Positions 9,150 to 17,595 of a stretch of DNA of 43,721 nucleotides are shown here, in pieces (the stretch's first letter is position 1; each line of letters starts with the position of its first letter). The notes under the pieces were generated by a model. The model ran no database searches, had not been told where the DNA came from, and was given only the letters and a program-made list of their open reading frames with translations. This DNA comes from Bacteroidetes bacterium UBA2664 (lineage in GTDB: Bacteria; Bacteroidota; Rhodothermia; Balneolales; Balneolaceae), in contig DEMS01000042.1 in NCBI GenBank assembly GCA_002359315.1, forward strand, positions 1 through 43,721. Reading direction: 5' to 3'. Made by a program: the position numbers and the translations under genes.

Positions 9150-11609
9150 TCAAAAATCACACATCAAAAGATGCATTTCATCCCCACTGCCTATCGGTGA
9201 GCCCGGCGGTGTATAAGGTGCCGGAGGCGCTTCAAAACCGGAGGGATCTTCATGGAACTGATCGATCATCGATCCTAAAAAGTGGTAGTGTGCATCTGAT
9301 GTTTCATCACCTGTTTGTCCGGCAGTTTCTTCTAACCATTCTCCAATTTTTCGTACCTGTTGATTGGAAACCGCCTGTACATCCGGTGATGCATTTTGAT
9401 CTGCAGCCAATTGAAGCAGTGAACGCAATACAGACGTGTTGATCCCTCTCTGAACGGCCCCAAGATAACCGGAAGGCATCATTTTTTTGATTGTGGCATC
9501 CAATACCGTTTGCAGGGTCTCATGGAGTGAGAGCTGGGAGGCGTCTCTCGAGTGCTGAATCGCAAGACGTGCCGCACGATTGGGGTTAAAAAGAAGTCCG
9601 GCTGTAAGCTCAGCTGCTGTTTCAGCCATCGCTATCGGGTCGGGGATTGGGTCAGTATAGCCTCGAAAATTCTCACGTGTTGATGAATAACTCGGCGGAC
9701 CCGGTGGCAATAGGCTTGATAAGTGATCCGGTAACGCCAGTTCTGCGGGGTCAAGGGTGCGCAACAGGTTGGCCAGTGCATCGCGTTGTCTCTCAGCGTT
9801 TACAACCGTTGGTCCGGGCTGACCATCACCCCGAAGGCTGTAAGAGTAATCAACACCACCCACCAGCTTTACGGTTGCTTCTGTCTGATAACGATGAAAA
9901 AGATAGATCGGCACCAGTACATCCTGCAGGCTGGAGAGGGGCCGGCCCATACGGATATTTTGTTCACCAAAATTGTTCAGTGCAATGCGTCGAATATTCA
10001 TGATGTGATCCAGTTGAGAGACCGGATCAGAGCCGTACTCCCAGAGATGGGCATCCGGATGGCTTCCGCTCTGCGGCCTTGCCACTTCATCCGACAGATA
10101 GAGCAATCCCATGTCGATTGTTTCAGCGATAATGTTATTCAGGGAATCTTCTTCATCAATCCCCTCCGGAAAATCCTGATACCCCCAGATTACAGCTCGT
10201 TTATCCCACTCACCGATGCCGTTATCATAAGCATTTTCCAGGCTGAGTGTACCGTCCGCGTTGATGGTTGTTCTTGGGTGCGGATAGTCCATAACCGAGG
10301 CCAGGTCGTTCACACTTGCCGCAAAATTGTGTGCAATTCCGAGTGTATGCCCAATTTCATGTGCGGATAACTGGCGAATACGATTCAAAGCCATCTCCAG
10401 CATTTGCGGATCGGGATCCACGCCCTCTTCATAAGGGGCAAGCAATCCTTCCGCGATCATGTAGTCCTGCCGTACCCGTAGGGATCCCAGTAACACATTT
10501 CCTTTGATGATTTCACCGGTACGGGGATCAACAACCGATGATCCATAAGACCATCCCCTTGTGGAGCGATGGACCCAATTGATCACATTGTACCGGATAT
10601 CCAGCGGATGGGCATCATCCGGCAGCATCTTCACTTGAAAGGCATCGATGTATCCGGCAGCTTCAAACGCTTGATTCCACCAGCGCCCTCCTTCCAAAAG
10701 GGCAGTGCGTACCGGCTCAGGAGTCCCGTTATCCAGATAGAAGAAGATGGGTTCAACAGCTTCACTTCTCTCTGCTGTGGGATCTTTTTTCTCCAGCCGA
10801 TGTCTTACTGCAAAACGTTGTGTAAACTCTCCGCCAATCGGGGCGCTATAATCCTGATAAGTGATCGGAAAAAATCCTGAGCGGGGATCATATTTACGGG
10901 GTTCATAATTGTCGTCGGGTAGTTCCACAAATGAGTGATGAGTACGAACGGTGATGGCATCATTGGATGGAGCCACGGAGCGCAGCCAGCCGCCGGCGCC
11001 TGAACCGGTAAATGTCAGCATTACTTCAAATTCACTGTTTTTAGGAAAATTAAATGTCCCCGGCAGATAGATTACGGAACGGCTGTTATCGATCGAAAAG
11101 CTTCCCTGATTGGCTGATCGCAGGCGGTCGGATACACCATGTGCATCTTGCATCAAAAAGCTGGTAATATCAATCAAAACCCGATCCCCTTCAGCGGCGG
11201 CGATATCAAACCCAAAAAGGACAGATTGAGCAAAGGCTTCATCAACAGATTTTTCCTCTAACTGCACTCCGGAAGTTGCGCGGAAACTGTAATTTGGCTG
11301 AACCATCAGTACTTTTGGGCCAACCCGGGTGAATTTTACAATTCTGGTGTTACCCAACTGACTACGGTCTATACCGATATCGTTTGAGCCAATTCCTGCG
11401 GCCATCGAATTTACATAAATAAATTCTTGATCAAGGTTGTTGATCTCCAGCCAGATTTTGCCGGTTTCATCATCCCACCAAAAATCAAAAAAGCCTTCAT
11501 ATTTTTCCAGACCAGAAGTTTTTTCACTGATCGTGGTTTGTGAATAAATGGATGTAATTGGGATTAAAATGAAAAGAAATAGTGAAAGGAGAGATTTTCG
11601 AAAATTCAT
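9150..11609 (-). CDS. Exported zinc-dependent metalloprotease (DUF5117/DUF4953 type)
   Basis: This 819-residue protein has a clear signal peptide (1-24, cut after YSQ). The N-terminal 'GFFDFWWDDETGKIWLEI' region and the following beta-rich part match the DUF5117/DUF5118 architecture common in Bacteroidota and relatives. The catalytic part carries HEIGHTLGIAH (about 416-426), the extended metzincin zinc-binding motif HEXXHXXGXXH, followed by a VMDYPHP turn (Met-turn-like). All zinc ligands are intact. It probably degrades extracellular or periplasmic protein; its substrates are unknown. It is divergent from vapBC pair 1, and no partner protease gene is adjacent. Confidence 0.9.
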   Translation of the reverse strand: MNFRKSLLSLFLFILIPITSIYSQTTISEKTSGLEKYEGFFDFWWDDETGKIWLEINNLDQEFIYVNSMAAGIGSNDIGIDRSQLGNTRIVKFTRVGPKVLMVQPNYSFRATSGVQLEEKSVDEAFAQSVLFGFDIAAAEGDRVLIDITSFLMQDAHGVSDRLRSANQGSFSIDNSRSVIYLPGTFNFPKNSEFEVMLTFTGSGAGGWLRSVAPSNDAITVRTHHSFVELPDDNYEPRKYDPRSGFFPITYQDYSAPIGGEFTQRFAVRHRLEKKDPTAERSEAVEPIFFYLDNGTPEPVRTALLEGGRWWNQAFEAAGYIDAFQVKMLPDDAHPLDIRYNVINWVHRSTRGWSYGSSVVDPRTGEIIKGNVLLGSLRVRQDYMIAEGLLAPYEEGVDPDPQMLEMALNRIRQLSAHEIGHTLGIAHNFAASVNDLASVMDYPHPRTTINADGTLSLENAYDNGIGEWDKRAVIWGYQDFPEGIDEEDSLNNIIAETIDMGLLYLSDEVARPQSGSHPDAHLWEYGSDPVSQLDHIMNIRRIALNNFGEQNIRMGRPLSSLQDVLVPIYLFHRYQTEATVKLVGGVDYSYSLRGDGQPGPTVVNAERQRDALANLLRTLDPAELALPDHLSSLLPPGPPSYSSTRENFRGYTDPIPDPIAMAETAAELTAGLLFNPNRAARLAIQHSRDASQLSLHETLQTVLDATIKKMMPSGYLGAVQRGINTSVLRSLLQLAADQNASPDVQAVSNQQVRKIGEWLEETAGQTGDETSDAHYHFLGSMIDQFHEDPSGFEAPPAPYTPPGSPIGSGDEMHLLMCDF

Positions 11610-11689
11610 GATGCAGCGTTTGGTTCAAATTTCATACTGAAATAAAGTACAAAAAGTTGATTTGATTTTTTGCATTTGATTGTCACACC

Positions 11690-11711
11690 AAGTATACTTT
11701 AAAGTATACTT
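11690..11711. promoter_or_regulatory. Perfect 22-bp palindrome, likely VapBC operator
   Basis: Two 11-bp arms, AAGTATACTTT and AAAGTATACTT, abut with no spacer, ending 19 bp before the antitoxin ATG at 11731. Type II antitoxins with ribbon-helix-helix domains bind such palindromes to repress their own operon. A TATACTTG at 11705-11712 resembles the Bacteroidota -7 box (7 of 8), so bound antitoxin would cover the promoter. That function is inferred; the palindrome itself is seen directly. Confidence 0.75.
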
Positions 11712-11730
11712 GTATCTTATATATAAAATA

Positions 11731-11964
11731 ATGCCACAAATATCACTTTATATCGATAAAAAGACACTTGAGAAGGTTGAAAAAGCGGCCGATTCCGAAA
11801 AAATGTCCATTTCCGGATGGGTACGGAAGCAGTTAAACAGTACCCTGCAATCAAATTATCCGGATTCATTTCAAAATCTTTTTGGATCGATCAACGATGA
11901 AAGTTTTACTATTCCTGAGAGAACTCCATTTGATGCAGATAGTAAAAGAGAGTCATTTCCATGA
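11731..11964 (+). CDS. VapB-type antitoxin, ribbon-helix-helix (pair 1)
   Basis: The protein has 77 residues from the ATG at 11731. An in-frame ATG at 11680 would place the operator palindrome inside the coding region and add a non-conserved leader, so I reject it. The N-terminus (ISLYIDKKTLEKVEKAADSEKMSISGWVRKQL) has the strand-helix-helix pattern of CopG/RHH DNA-binding antitoxins. The C-terminal tail (about 45-77) is acidic and likely wraps the toxin. The stop overlaps the toxin start by 4 bp (ATGA). It should neutralise the PIN toxin and repress the operon through the 22-bp palindrome. Confidence 0.85.
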   Translation: MPQISLYIDKKTLEKVEKAADSEKMSISGWVRKQLNSTLQSNYPDSFQNLFGSINDESFTIPERTPFDADSKRESFP

Positions 11965-12353
11965 TTTCCCTGGACACGAATATCTGTATTCATTTCTTGA
12001 AAGGAGATAGCCAATCCATCCGTGAGCAACTAATGAACACTTCACCTAGCAGTGTTAAAATACCGGTGATCGTTCATTCAGAATTACTTTATGGTGTAGC
12101 GAAAAGCAATCGAAAAAAAGAGAATAGTGCTAAGCTCAAAGAGTTTCTGATGCCTTTTGAGATCATTCCATATACAGCACACATGTCAGAAATTTATGCT
12201 GAAATACGATCGAAGTGTACAAAGAAAGGATCAATAGTTGGCCCAAATGATCTATTAATTGCTGCTATTGTAATTGCAAATAATGGTACTCTGGCCACTA
12301 GAAATACAAAAGAATTCAGCAGAGTTGACGGCTTGAAAATAATAGAGTGGTAA
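11961..12353 (+). CDS. vapC: VapC-type PIN-domain ribonuclease toxin (pair 1)
   Basis: This 130-residue PIN-domain protein has the active-site acids in canonical context: Asp5 (SLDTN), Glu41 (SELLYG) and Asp97 (PNDLLIAA), with the C-terminal TRNTKEFSRV segment (113-122) and a VDGLKIIEW end typical of VapC. VapC toxins cut RNA, most often tRNA or 23S rRNA, when freed from the antitoxin. It starts inside the antitoxin stop codon (4-bp overlap), implying translational coupling. It is intact, and nothing suggests decay. Confidence 0.9.
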   Translation: MISLDTNICIHFLKGDSQSIREQLMNTSPSSVKIPVIVHSELLYGVAKSNRKKENSAKLKEFLMPFEIIPYTAHMSEIYAEIRSKCTKKGSIVGPNDLLIAAIVIANNGTLATRNTKEFSRVDGLKIIEW

Positions 12354-12423
12354 ATAATGGAGAATTTGATGAAAGTGGATTTAAATTCATTGGAATAAAC
12401 TCAATTCTTTCGAATAGTCTGCC

Positions 12424-14199
12424 TTATTTAATAACAGTCATTTTTCTAGTTTCCTGAAAGCTATTCGTTTGTAATCTGTAGAAATATTGCCCTGATGAAA
12501 GTGTGGAGAAGTCAATATTGAATGAATAAAAATCAGGAGAGAGCTCGCGGTTAACAACTGTTTGAATCAATTTTCCGGAAATATTGAAAATTTGAACCTG
12601 AATGTGTGACTCCTCAAATAGGTCAAACTCAATATTGGTGGTAGCGTTGAACGGATTTGGATAATTTTGTTTTAATTCAAAATTGAAGTCCGGGTTGTCC
12701 GTATACAATTCATATGGAGCTGATTCTACAGTCAGCCCATAAGCTACGGATTCCGATTCTGAGCCATTGACTACAACAAAACGAAGTGATTCGAGTTCAT
12801 TCAGAACCCATCCGGTTTGAACTTGAGATGCATCGGCAGGACTTGAAAAGTATTGAGTTCGAATACGAATATCTCCATTTTTAAAGATTCCCATCACTCC
12901 AATACCAATCCCGGAAATAACACCTGTATTTTCAAATCTCAGGACAGCTTGATTATAGGGTTCATCAGTAGGTTCCACGGAGTAGTAATGAGCTGCAAGG
13001 GGGTTTAAAAAGTTTATTTGGGTGTCAAGTTGTTCCGGAAACTGAGTGAATGTGTGGCGGAGGTTCGGTGTGGGATATCTGCTTGCAGCTTTAAATCCAA
13101 ATTCAGGATGGCTAAAATTGCCCGAAGCCATATGCCACATGTGATTCAGTAGATTTTGGCTCTTTAATTTTGCCGGTCGGCTTTCCAGTGTAGTTTTGAT
13201 GGCTTCTTCAAAATTTAGATCACTGTTTGTCAACGTTTTCCAAACAGAAGGCCAGAAATGATCACCAAACTGTTCGGAAAAATAGTTCATCCAGGTTACA
13301 TGGTAATAGGCATTTGGAGGTCCATTTTGTGGACTGCCGAAAATCGTATCAGGAAGGGGTTCACCCGGAAATTCAGGGTTTATCAAGTAGTTTATGTACC
13401 AATTTACATTGGTAAAAACCACACCCTCTGCATGCACAGCATCCATTTCCAACCAGTCAATTCCTTCACGAAATTGGTTTGCAACAAACTGACTGGCGTG
13501 TTTGAGTTCATGTGCAATTAAGGAGTATATATTTCCTTTCAGGTCATCAGGATGATCATTTGGAGGCAGCCGTTCAAGATTGTTATCGATCACAAGATAG
13601 GTATTATCCGGTCCTGTCGGAATTGTTGCCCCAAAATAGTTTGTTAAAGACTGGACCCTGATTTCGTAAGACTGATCTTTTAAAAAGTCGGAATACCCCA
13701 GTGTATTTACGAGGTGCCGATAAGTTGAGTCTGCGGCAAAACTGATAGATTCGATATAGTCAGGAACCCCACTGTTGTTTGTATCTATTGTGGAAACTGC
13801 ATCAATTCCTTCAACCCAATAGTAAATGTTAAAATATCCGGAATCGGACTGATGGAGTAAAGAGGCATCGGTTGAAAAAGGATTCAGGATATTTTCAAAC
13901 TCTAAAATGGTAGCCGATGATAACTTACTTTTATGATTGATGTATTCGTGAATAATCGGTGTCAAACAGATCAATCCTGATCCATGATTCAATTGAAATT
14001 GTGGATCCAGACGTTCAGTGTCAAAAGCTCCATATAATTTTTGAATAAGGCCACTCTCGAATGAAAGTTCACCCTGCTCAACCATCATATCTATCGCTTG
14101 AAAAACAGAAACCTTTTGATCTTGATGCAACTGAGAAAAAACTATTCCCGGGCACAAAAGAATCAGTAAGATGAGGAATAGTGTTTTAATACTTTTCAT
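12424..14199 (-). CDS. Secreted putative metalloprotease with T9SS type A sorting domain
   Basis: The protein has 591 residues: signal peptide 1-23, a central region with HELKH (about 230-234, a HEXXH zinc motif) followed by EGIDWLEMDAVHAE about 15-25 residues later, offering a candidate third ligand, and a C-terminal 'NYPNPFN...' domain (about 513-591) ending in TRKMTVIK. That end is the classic type A cargo signal of the type IX secretion system, so the protein should cross the outer membrane. The body resembles MXAN_6640-type putative metalloproteases, but catalysis is inferred from HEXXH only. It is transcribed alone on the minus strand, convergent with vapC. Confidence 0.8.
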   Translation of the reverse strand: MKSIKTLFLILLILLCPGIVFSQLHQDQKVSVFQAIDMMVEQGELSFESGLIQKLYGAFDTERLDPQFQLNHGSGLICLTPIIHEYINHKSKLSSATILEFENILNPFSTDASLLHQSDSGYFNIYYWVEGIDAVSTIDTNNSGVPDYIESISFAADSTYRHLVNTLGYSDFLKDQSYEIRVQSLTNYFGATIPTGPDNTYLVIDNNLERLPPNDHPDDLKGNIYSLIAHELKHASQFVANQFREGIDWLEMDAVHAEGVVFTNVNWYINYLINPEFPGEPLPDTIFGSPQNGPPNAYYHVTWMNYFSEQFGDHFWPSVWKTLTNSDLNFEEAIKTTLESRPAKLKSQNLLNHMWHMASGNFSHPEFGFKAASRYPTPNLRHTFTQFPEQLDTQINFLNPLAAHYYSVEPTDEPYNQAVLRFENTGVISGIGIGVMGIFKNGDIRIRTQYFSSPADASQVQTGWVLNELESLRFVVVNGSESESVAYGLTVESAPYELYTDNPDFNFELKQNYPNPFNATTNIEFDLFEESHIQVQIFNISGKLIQTVVNRELSPDFYSFNIDFSTLSSGQYFYRLQTNSFQETRKMTVIK

Positions 14200-14340
14200 T
14201 GAATTTTATTTGTGGCAGAATTTGTAGTTCTTGATAACTTAACGGTAAATTGTATTAAAAAATTCTTAAAAAAAAAATTATCACCCATAAGACAGTTCGT
14301 ATGAAAGTATTTTGGTTGATGACTCTTCTGTCCTCTGCCT

Positions 14341-14370
14341 TCCCGAAGGATCGGGATTTTCACTTCGCGG
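14341..14370. repeat. CCCGA-RGGA-TCGGG hairpin element, copy 1
   Basis: A short inverted repeat (CCCGA, AGGA loop, TCGGG) is followed by GATTTTCACTTCGCGG. A closely similar segment is at 16818-16848. Both lie a few tens of bases beyond the 3' end of a minus-strand gene (mnmE here), so they may be dispersed repeats that double as transcript ends. Confidence 0.5.
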
Positions 14371-14415
14371 TATATATCTGGAGTGCTTCGCTCTAATCTG
14401 CTTTCTGACTCCAAA

Positions 14416-15792
14416 TCACTTACCGATACAAAACCGTGAAAATATAGAGTCCAGTACGTGTTCATTGGTGATTTCGCCGGTAATGGTGCCCAGTTCGTTC
14501 AGGGCAGAGCGTAGATCGATGGAGAGAAAATCGCCTGTGAGACCTTCATCCAGGGCGGTGATGGCTTGGTTCAGGTAGGTGCGTGACTTTTGAAGTGCAT
14601 CGCGATGACGCGAAGAGGTGACCAGCAGGCTGGATGCATCATAATCTTTATTCTCCAGAGCTCTCTCTTTCATCACTTTCTTCAAGAGATCAATATTTTC
14701 ACCTTCAAGAGCAGAGATCTTCAAGTCGAATTGAACCCGCTCTTCTTTTTCATCAACATGAAGATCGAGTTTGGTACCTACCAATAAAAACGGGGTTTGA
14801 ACAGCTCGTTTTTGAAATTCCGCGATCTCTTCTCTTTCATCCGGATCCAGGGGATGCGAAAGATCTTTCAGATAAACCACTAGGTCAGCCTGTTCAAAAG
14901 CTTTCTGAGAACGTTTCACCCCTTCCGCTTCGATCCGGTCTTCGGTCTCTCGAAGGCCTGCTGTATCGATCAGTTTGAACAACAACCCCTCGTAGTTCCA
15001 GTCCGCATCTATCGTATCGCGCGTGGTGCCTGCTATTTCAGTGACGATGGCCCGATCACTCCCAACCAGTGTATTGAGAAGTGTTGATTTACCTGCGTTG
15101 GGCCGGCCGATGAAGACGGTCTTCACACCATCTTTTACCAGACGCCCGGTTTCATAGGTATCGAGCAGATTTCCGATTTCAGCCGTCAAGTCAGACAGCA
15201 AACTTCGAAGCTGTTCTTTATTGGCAAACTCCACATCTTCTTCAATAAAATCGAGCTCCAGTTCCACCATGGCGGTAGCATCGATGATCTGTTGTCGAAA
15301 CGTCTTGATGTGTTCTCCAAGTTTTCCCTCCAACTGCTGGTTGGCTGCATCAACGGCTTTAATGCTTTTGGCGTGAATCAAGTCGGCGACCGCTTCAGCC
15401 TGATCCAAATCCAGTTTTCCATTCAAAAAAGCACGCTGGGTAAACTCGCCCGGCTCTGCTGCCCGGACTCCCTGCTGCAAGATAGTTTCCAACACAGATT
15501 GCGTAACGAGCACGCCGCCATGACATGAAATCTCAACCGTATCTTCTCCGGTATAGGATTTCGGGCTTTTAAAAATGGTTGCCAGCACCTCATCCACTAC
15601 ACGCCCGTCACTTTTCACAATTTTGCCAAAGTGAACGGTGTGAGATTCTGCAGTTTTCAAATCCTTACCCCTGAAACAAGCGGTCACTTTTTCAAAAGTT
15701 CCCTTTCCAGATATTCTGATAACCGCAATCCCACCTTCACCGACAGGAGTGGCGATGGCAGCGATGGGCGGTTTTTGATTTATTTCAGACAC
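14416..15792 (-). CDS. mnmE: tRNA uridine-5-carboxymethylaminomethyl modification GTPase MnmE
   Basis: MnmE works with MnmG to modify U34 of several tRNAs. I place the start at a GTG (15792), giving 458 residues beginning (V)SEINQKPPIAAIATP, the normal MnmE N-terminus. The frame stays open 30 codons further to an ATG at 15882, but that extension is hydrophobic and unlike the family. The N-terminal tetrahydrofolate-binding domain spans about 1-120. The inserted G domain has GRPNAGKST (about 228-236), GTTRDTI, DTAG and GTKLD. The C-terminus ends in FCIGK, the conserved cysteine motif. It is a housekeeping gene here flanked by vapBC modules. Confidence 0.95.
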   Translation of the reverse strand: MSEINQKPPIAAIATPVGEGGIAVIRISGKGTFEKVTACFRGKDLKTAESHTVHFGKIVKSDGRVVDEVLATIFKSPKSYTGEDTVEISCHGGVLVTQSVLETILQQGVRAAEPGEFTQRAFLNGKLDLDQAEAVADLIHAKSIKAVDAANQQLEGKLGEHIKTFRQQIIDATAMVELELDFIEEDVEFANKEQLRSLLSDLTAEIGNLLDTYETGRLVKDGVKTVFIGRPNAGKSTLLNTLVGSDRAIVTEIAGTTRDTIDADWNYEGLLFKLIDTAGLRETEDRIEAEGVKRSQKAFEQADLVVYLKDLSHPLDPDEREEIAEFQKRAVQTPFLLVGTKLDLHVDEKEERVQFDLKISALEGENIDLLKKVMKERALENKDYDASSLLVTSSRHRDALQKSRTYLNQAITALDEGLTGDFLSIDLRSALNELGTITGEITNEHVLDSIFSRFCIGK

Positions 15793-15893
15793 GATTAATA
15801 AATATGATTTGAAAAGTAAAAATGTAGTACGATTGAATAGTAATGATTTAAAAAGACGATTGCTGAATATGAAATGATACAAAAAAATAGTAT

Positions 15894-15922
15894 TTATATA
15901 TTATATACAAAATTATATATTA
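15894..15922. promoter_or_regulatory. AT-rich direct repeats, likely VapB operator/promoter
   Basis: Two copies of TTATATATTA (15894-15903 and 15913-15922) are spaced 19 bp start to start and end 6 bp before the antitoxin ATG. The surrounding 40 bp is almost pure A/T. Placement suits antitoxin autorepression or a core promoter; function is inferred. Confidence 0.45.
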
Positions 15923-15928
15923 TAAATT

Positions 15929-16183
15929 ATGGCATTAAGTATTAAAAATAGCGACGTTGATCAAATGGCACGTGAGTTGTCTGAACTGACAGGAGAAAGT
16001 ATTACCGAGGCTATTCATCAATCACTTAAAGAGCGTCTGGAAAGGAAAACAGGCAGAAGTAGCAAGAAAACACTTGAAATGGATATTAAACGAATTCAAA
16101 ATCGTGTGGCGAAAATCCAGCGTCTGGATCACCGTTCAGACGAAGAGATCATTGGCTATAATCAAGATGGATATACAAATTAA
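15929..16183 (+). CDS. vapB: VapB-type antitoxin (pair 2)
   Basis: This 84-residue protein fits the PSK/Rv0623-type VapB antitoxins: MALSIKNSDVDQMARELSELTGESITEAIHQSLKERL is a ribbon-helix-helix N-terminus. A basic linker follows, then a C-terminal segment rich in arginine and acids (IKRIQNRVAKIQRLDHRSDEEIIGYNQDG), where family members contact the toxin with a D/E-I-hydrophobic-GY motif. The toxin starts 5 bp after the stop. The sequence is unrelated to the antitoxin of pair 1, so the two modules are independent acquisitions. Confidence 0.88.
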   Translation: MALSIKNSDVDQMARELSELTGESITEAIHQSLKERLERKTGRSSKKTLEMDIKRIQNRVAKIQRLDHRSDEEIIGYNQDGYTN

Positions 16184-16188
16184 TTCAT

Positions 16189-16575
16189 ATGATTCTCGAC
16201 ACATCCGCTTTGATAGCAATTCTACAGAATGAAACGGGTTCAGAAATATTGATCGAAAAATTGGAGCAAGCAGAAGTAATCAGAATTTCATCAGCAACCG
16301 TTGTGGAGCTGGGAATTGTTATGCAAGCTCGATTTGGTGACTATGGTGAACTTGAGGCAGATCAACTTCTGCATCGGTTAAAATCGGACATTATACCGGT
16401 TAGTGCAGCACACGCTGAATTAGCGCGATATGCCTATCGAAATTATGGAAAGGGCAATCATGCTGCGTCTTTAAATTATGGGGACTGTTTTTCTTACGCT
16501 TTGGCTGTTTCACTGAATGAACCGCTACTGTTTGTTGGGGAAGATTTTTCAAAAACCGATGTGATGATTGCATGA
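16189..16575 (+). CDS. vapC: VapC-type PIN-domain ribonuclease toxin (pair 2)
   Basis: The protein has 128 residues with complete PIN acids: Asp4 (ILDTSALIAIL), Glu40 (VVELGIVM), Asp99 (LNYGDCFSYALA) and Asp119 (VGEDFSKTDV). This is the Rv0624/VapC subgroup that pairs with PSK-type VapB, matching its neighbour. It probably cleaves a specific RNA when unbound. The downstream gap carries REP-like and other dispersed repeats. Confidence 0.92.
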   Translation: MILDTSALIAILQNETGSEILIEKLEQAEVIRISSATVVELGIVMQARFGDYGELEADQLLHRLKSDIIPVSAAHAELARYAYRNYGKGNHAASLNYGDCFSYALAVSLNEPLLFVGEDFSKTDVMIA

Positions 16576-16661
16576 CAAAGCTCGGTTCAGGATCTTAAAT
16601 TGTAAGTTTCAGCTATCAGCCTGAACTCCTTGTACCCTGTTCCTTAAACTCAATTCACCCT

Positions 16662-16688
16662 GTCATCCTGAATTTATTTCAGGATCTC
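16662..16688. repeat. REP-like hairpin element, complete copy
   Basis: This copy is identical to 7532-7558 (arms ATCCTGAA/TTCAGGAT, loop TTTAT). It lies in the 286-bp gap between convergent vapC and pdxH. The rest of that gap holds short degenerate repeats (for example two CTTGAAC heptamers near 16790) and the element at 16818, with no gene. Confidence 0.85.
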
Positions 16689-16817
16689 ATGGCAATGAGT
16701 TCTGCAAAATCAACTGCTTTTGAAGAATTCATAAACCCGGAGATACTGACATGCGTCAGCATGACGCGATATTGTGGTTGGTAGCCCTCTTGAACCTTGA
16801 ACCCAGTACACTTGCAC

Positions 16818-16874
16818 TCCCGAGGGATCGGGATTGTCGCTACGCTCCAACCTGTACCTTGTCACGGCGACAAT
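16818..16874 (-). repeat. CCCGA-RGGA-TCGGG element, copy 2, with long hairpin at pdxH end
   Basis: TCCCGAGGGATCGGGATTGTC at its left side matches the element at 14341. Nine-base arms GATTGTCGC (about 16832-16840) and GCGACAATC (about 16866-16874) form a long hairpin. Its right arm lies inside the last codons of pdxH. It may mark the transcript end, though no long T-run follows. Confidence 0.45.
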
Positions 16875-17566
16875 CGTTCAATAACCCATTCAGTCCCCTC
16901 AAACCGATACACAATCCGATCATGCAGCCGATTGAGCCTGCCTTGCCAGAACTCAAAACGATGGGGGATCACTCTATAACCGCCCCAGTTAGCCGGCCTG
17001 GGAATTTCAGAACCGCTGAATTTCTTTTCAATGGTGCGCAAATTTTCTTCGAGAACCTCCCGCGATTCAATTACCGAACTCTGTTTCGACGACCAGGCTC
17101 CCAGTTTACTCCCAACCGGCCGTGATTTGAAATATTGATCAGACATCTCCTCCGATATCTTCTCAACAACCCCCTGGATATGAATCTGACGCATCAGGTC
17201 GGGCCAATAAAAGGTGAGTGAAACTTTGTTGTTCTCTGCCAGATCTTTTGCTTTTCGGCTTTCATAATTGGTGTAAAAAATAAACCCCTCCTCATCAAAA
17301 CCCTTCAAAAGAACCGTTCGGGTGGCAGGCTGGCCCTCCCGGCTTGTACTGCCCAATATCATTGCATTGGGATCATTTTTGATCTCTTTCACAGCAATTG
17401 CGAACCACTTCGAAAACTGCTTTAAGGGATCAGCATCCACACTTTTTTTATCTAAAGGTATGCCATCATACTCTCGCCGAAGCAAGGATACGGCTTGACG
17501 GATCGCTTTTTTTGGTTTTTGAACTTCATCCCTCGCGGGAAACCATCTTTTAAAATAATGAAGCAT
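16862..17566 (-). CDS. pdxH: Pyridoxamine/pyridoxine 5'-phosphate oxidase
   Basis: This FMN enzyme makes pyridoxal 5'-phosphate from PNP or PMP. The 234-residue protein shows the family blocks in order: DPNAMILGSTSREGQPATRTVLLKG (about 65-89), FYTNYESRKAKDLAENN (about 98-113) and FYWPDLMRQIHIQGVVEKI (about 119-137), all FMN contacts. SRPVGSKLGAWSSKQSSVI (about 148-166) and the C-terminal FEFWQGRLNRLHDR bind substrate and FMN. It is about 15-20 residues longer at the N-terminus than the shortest relatives. It lies 29 bp behind the ferredoxin-like gene, so the two are probably cotranscribed. Confidence 0.95.
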   Translation of the reverse strand: MLHYFKRWFPARDEVQKPKKAIRQAVSLLRREYDGIPLDKKSVDADPLKQFSKWFAIAVKEIKNDPNAMILGSTSREGQPATRTVLLKGFDEEGFIFYTNYESRKAKDLAENNKVSLTFYWPDLMRQIHIQGVVEKISEEMSDQYFKSRPVGSKLGAWSSKQSSVIESREVLEENLRTIEKKFSGSEIPRPANWGGYRVIPHRFEFWQGRLNRLHDRIVYRFEGTEWVIERLSP

Positions 17567-17595
17567 TGAACTCTGGTTACTGTTTGAATTTTAAA

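Noticed and set aside
11680..11730. Upstream ATG for the first antitoxin
   Set aside because: It would put the operator palindrome inside the coding region and add an unlikely leader.
14196..14465. Minus-strand open frame overlapping the mnmE end
   Set aside because: It overlaps the 3' end of mnmE in another frame and contains the dispersed repeat; no family likeness.
15793..15882. 30-codon N-terminal extension of MnmE
   Set aside because: The extension is hydrophobic, not found in MnmE, and a GTG at 15792 gives the family's normal start.
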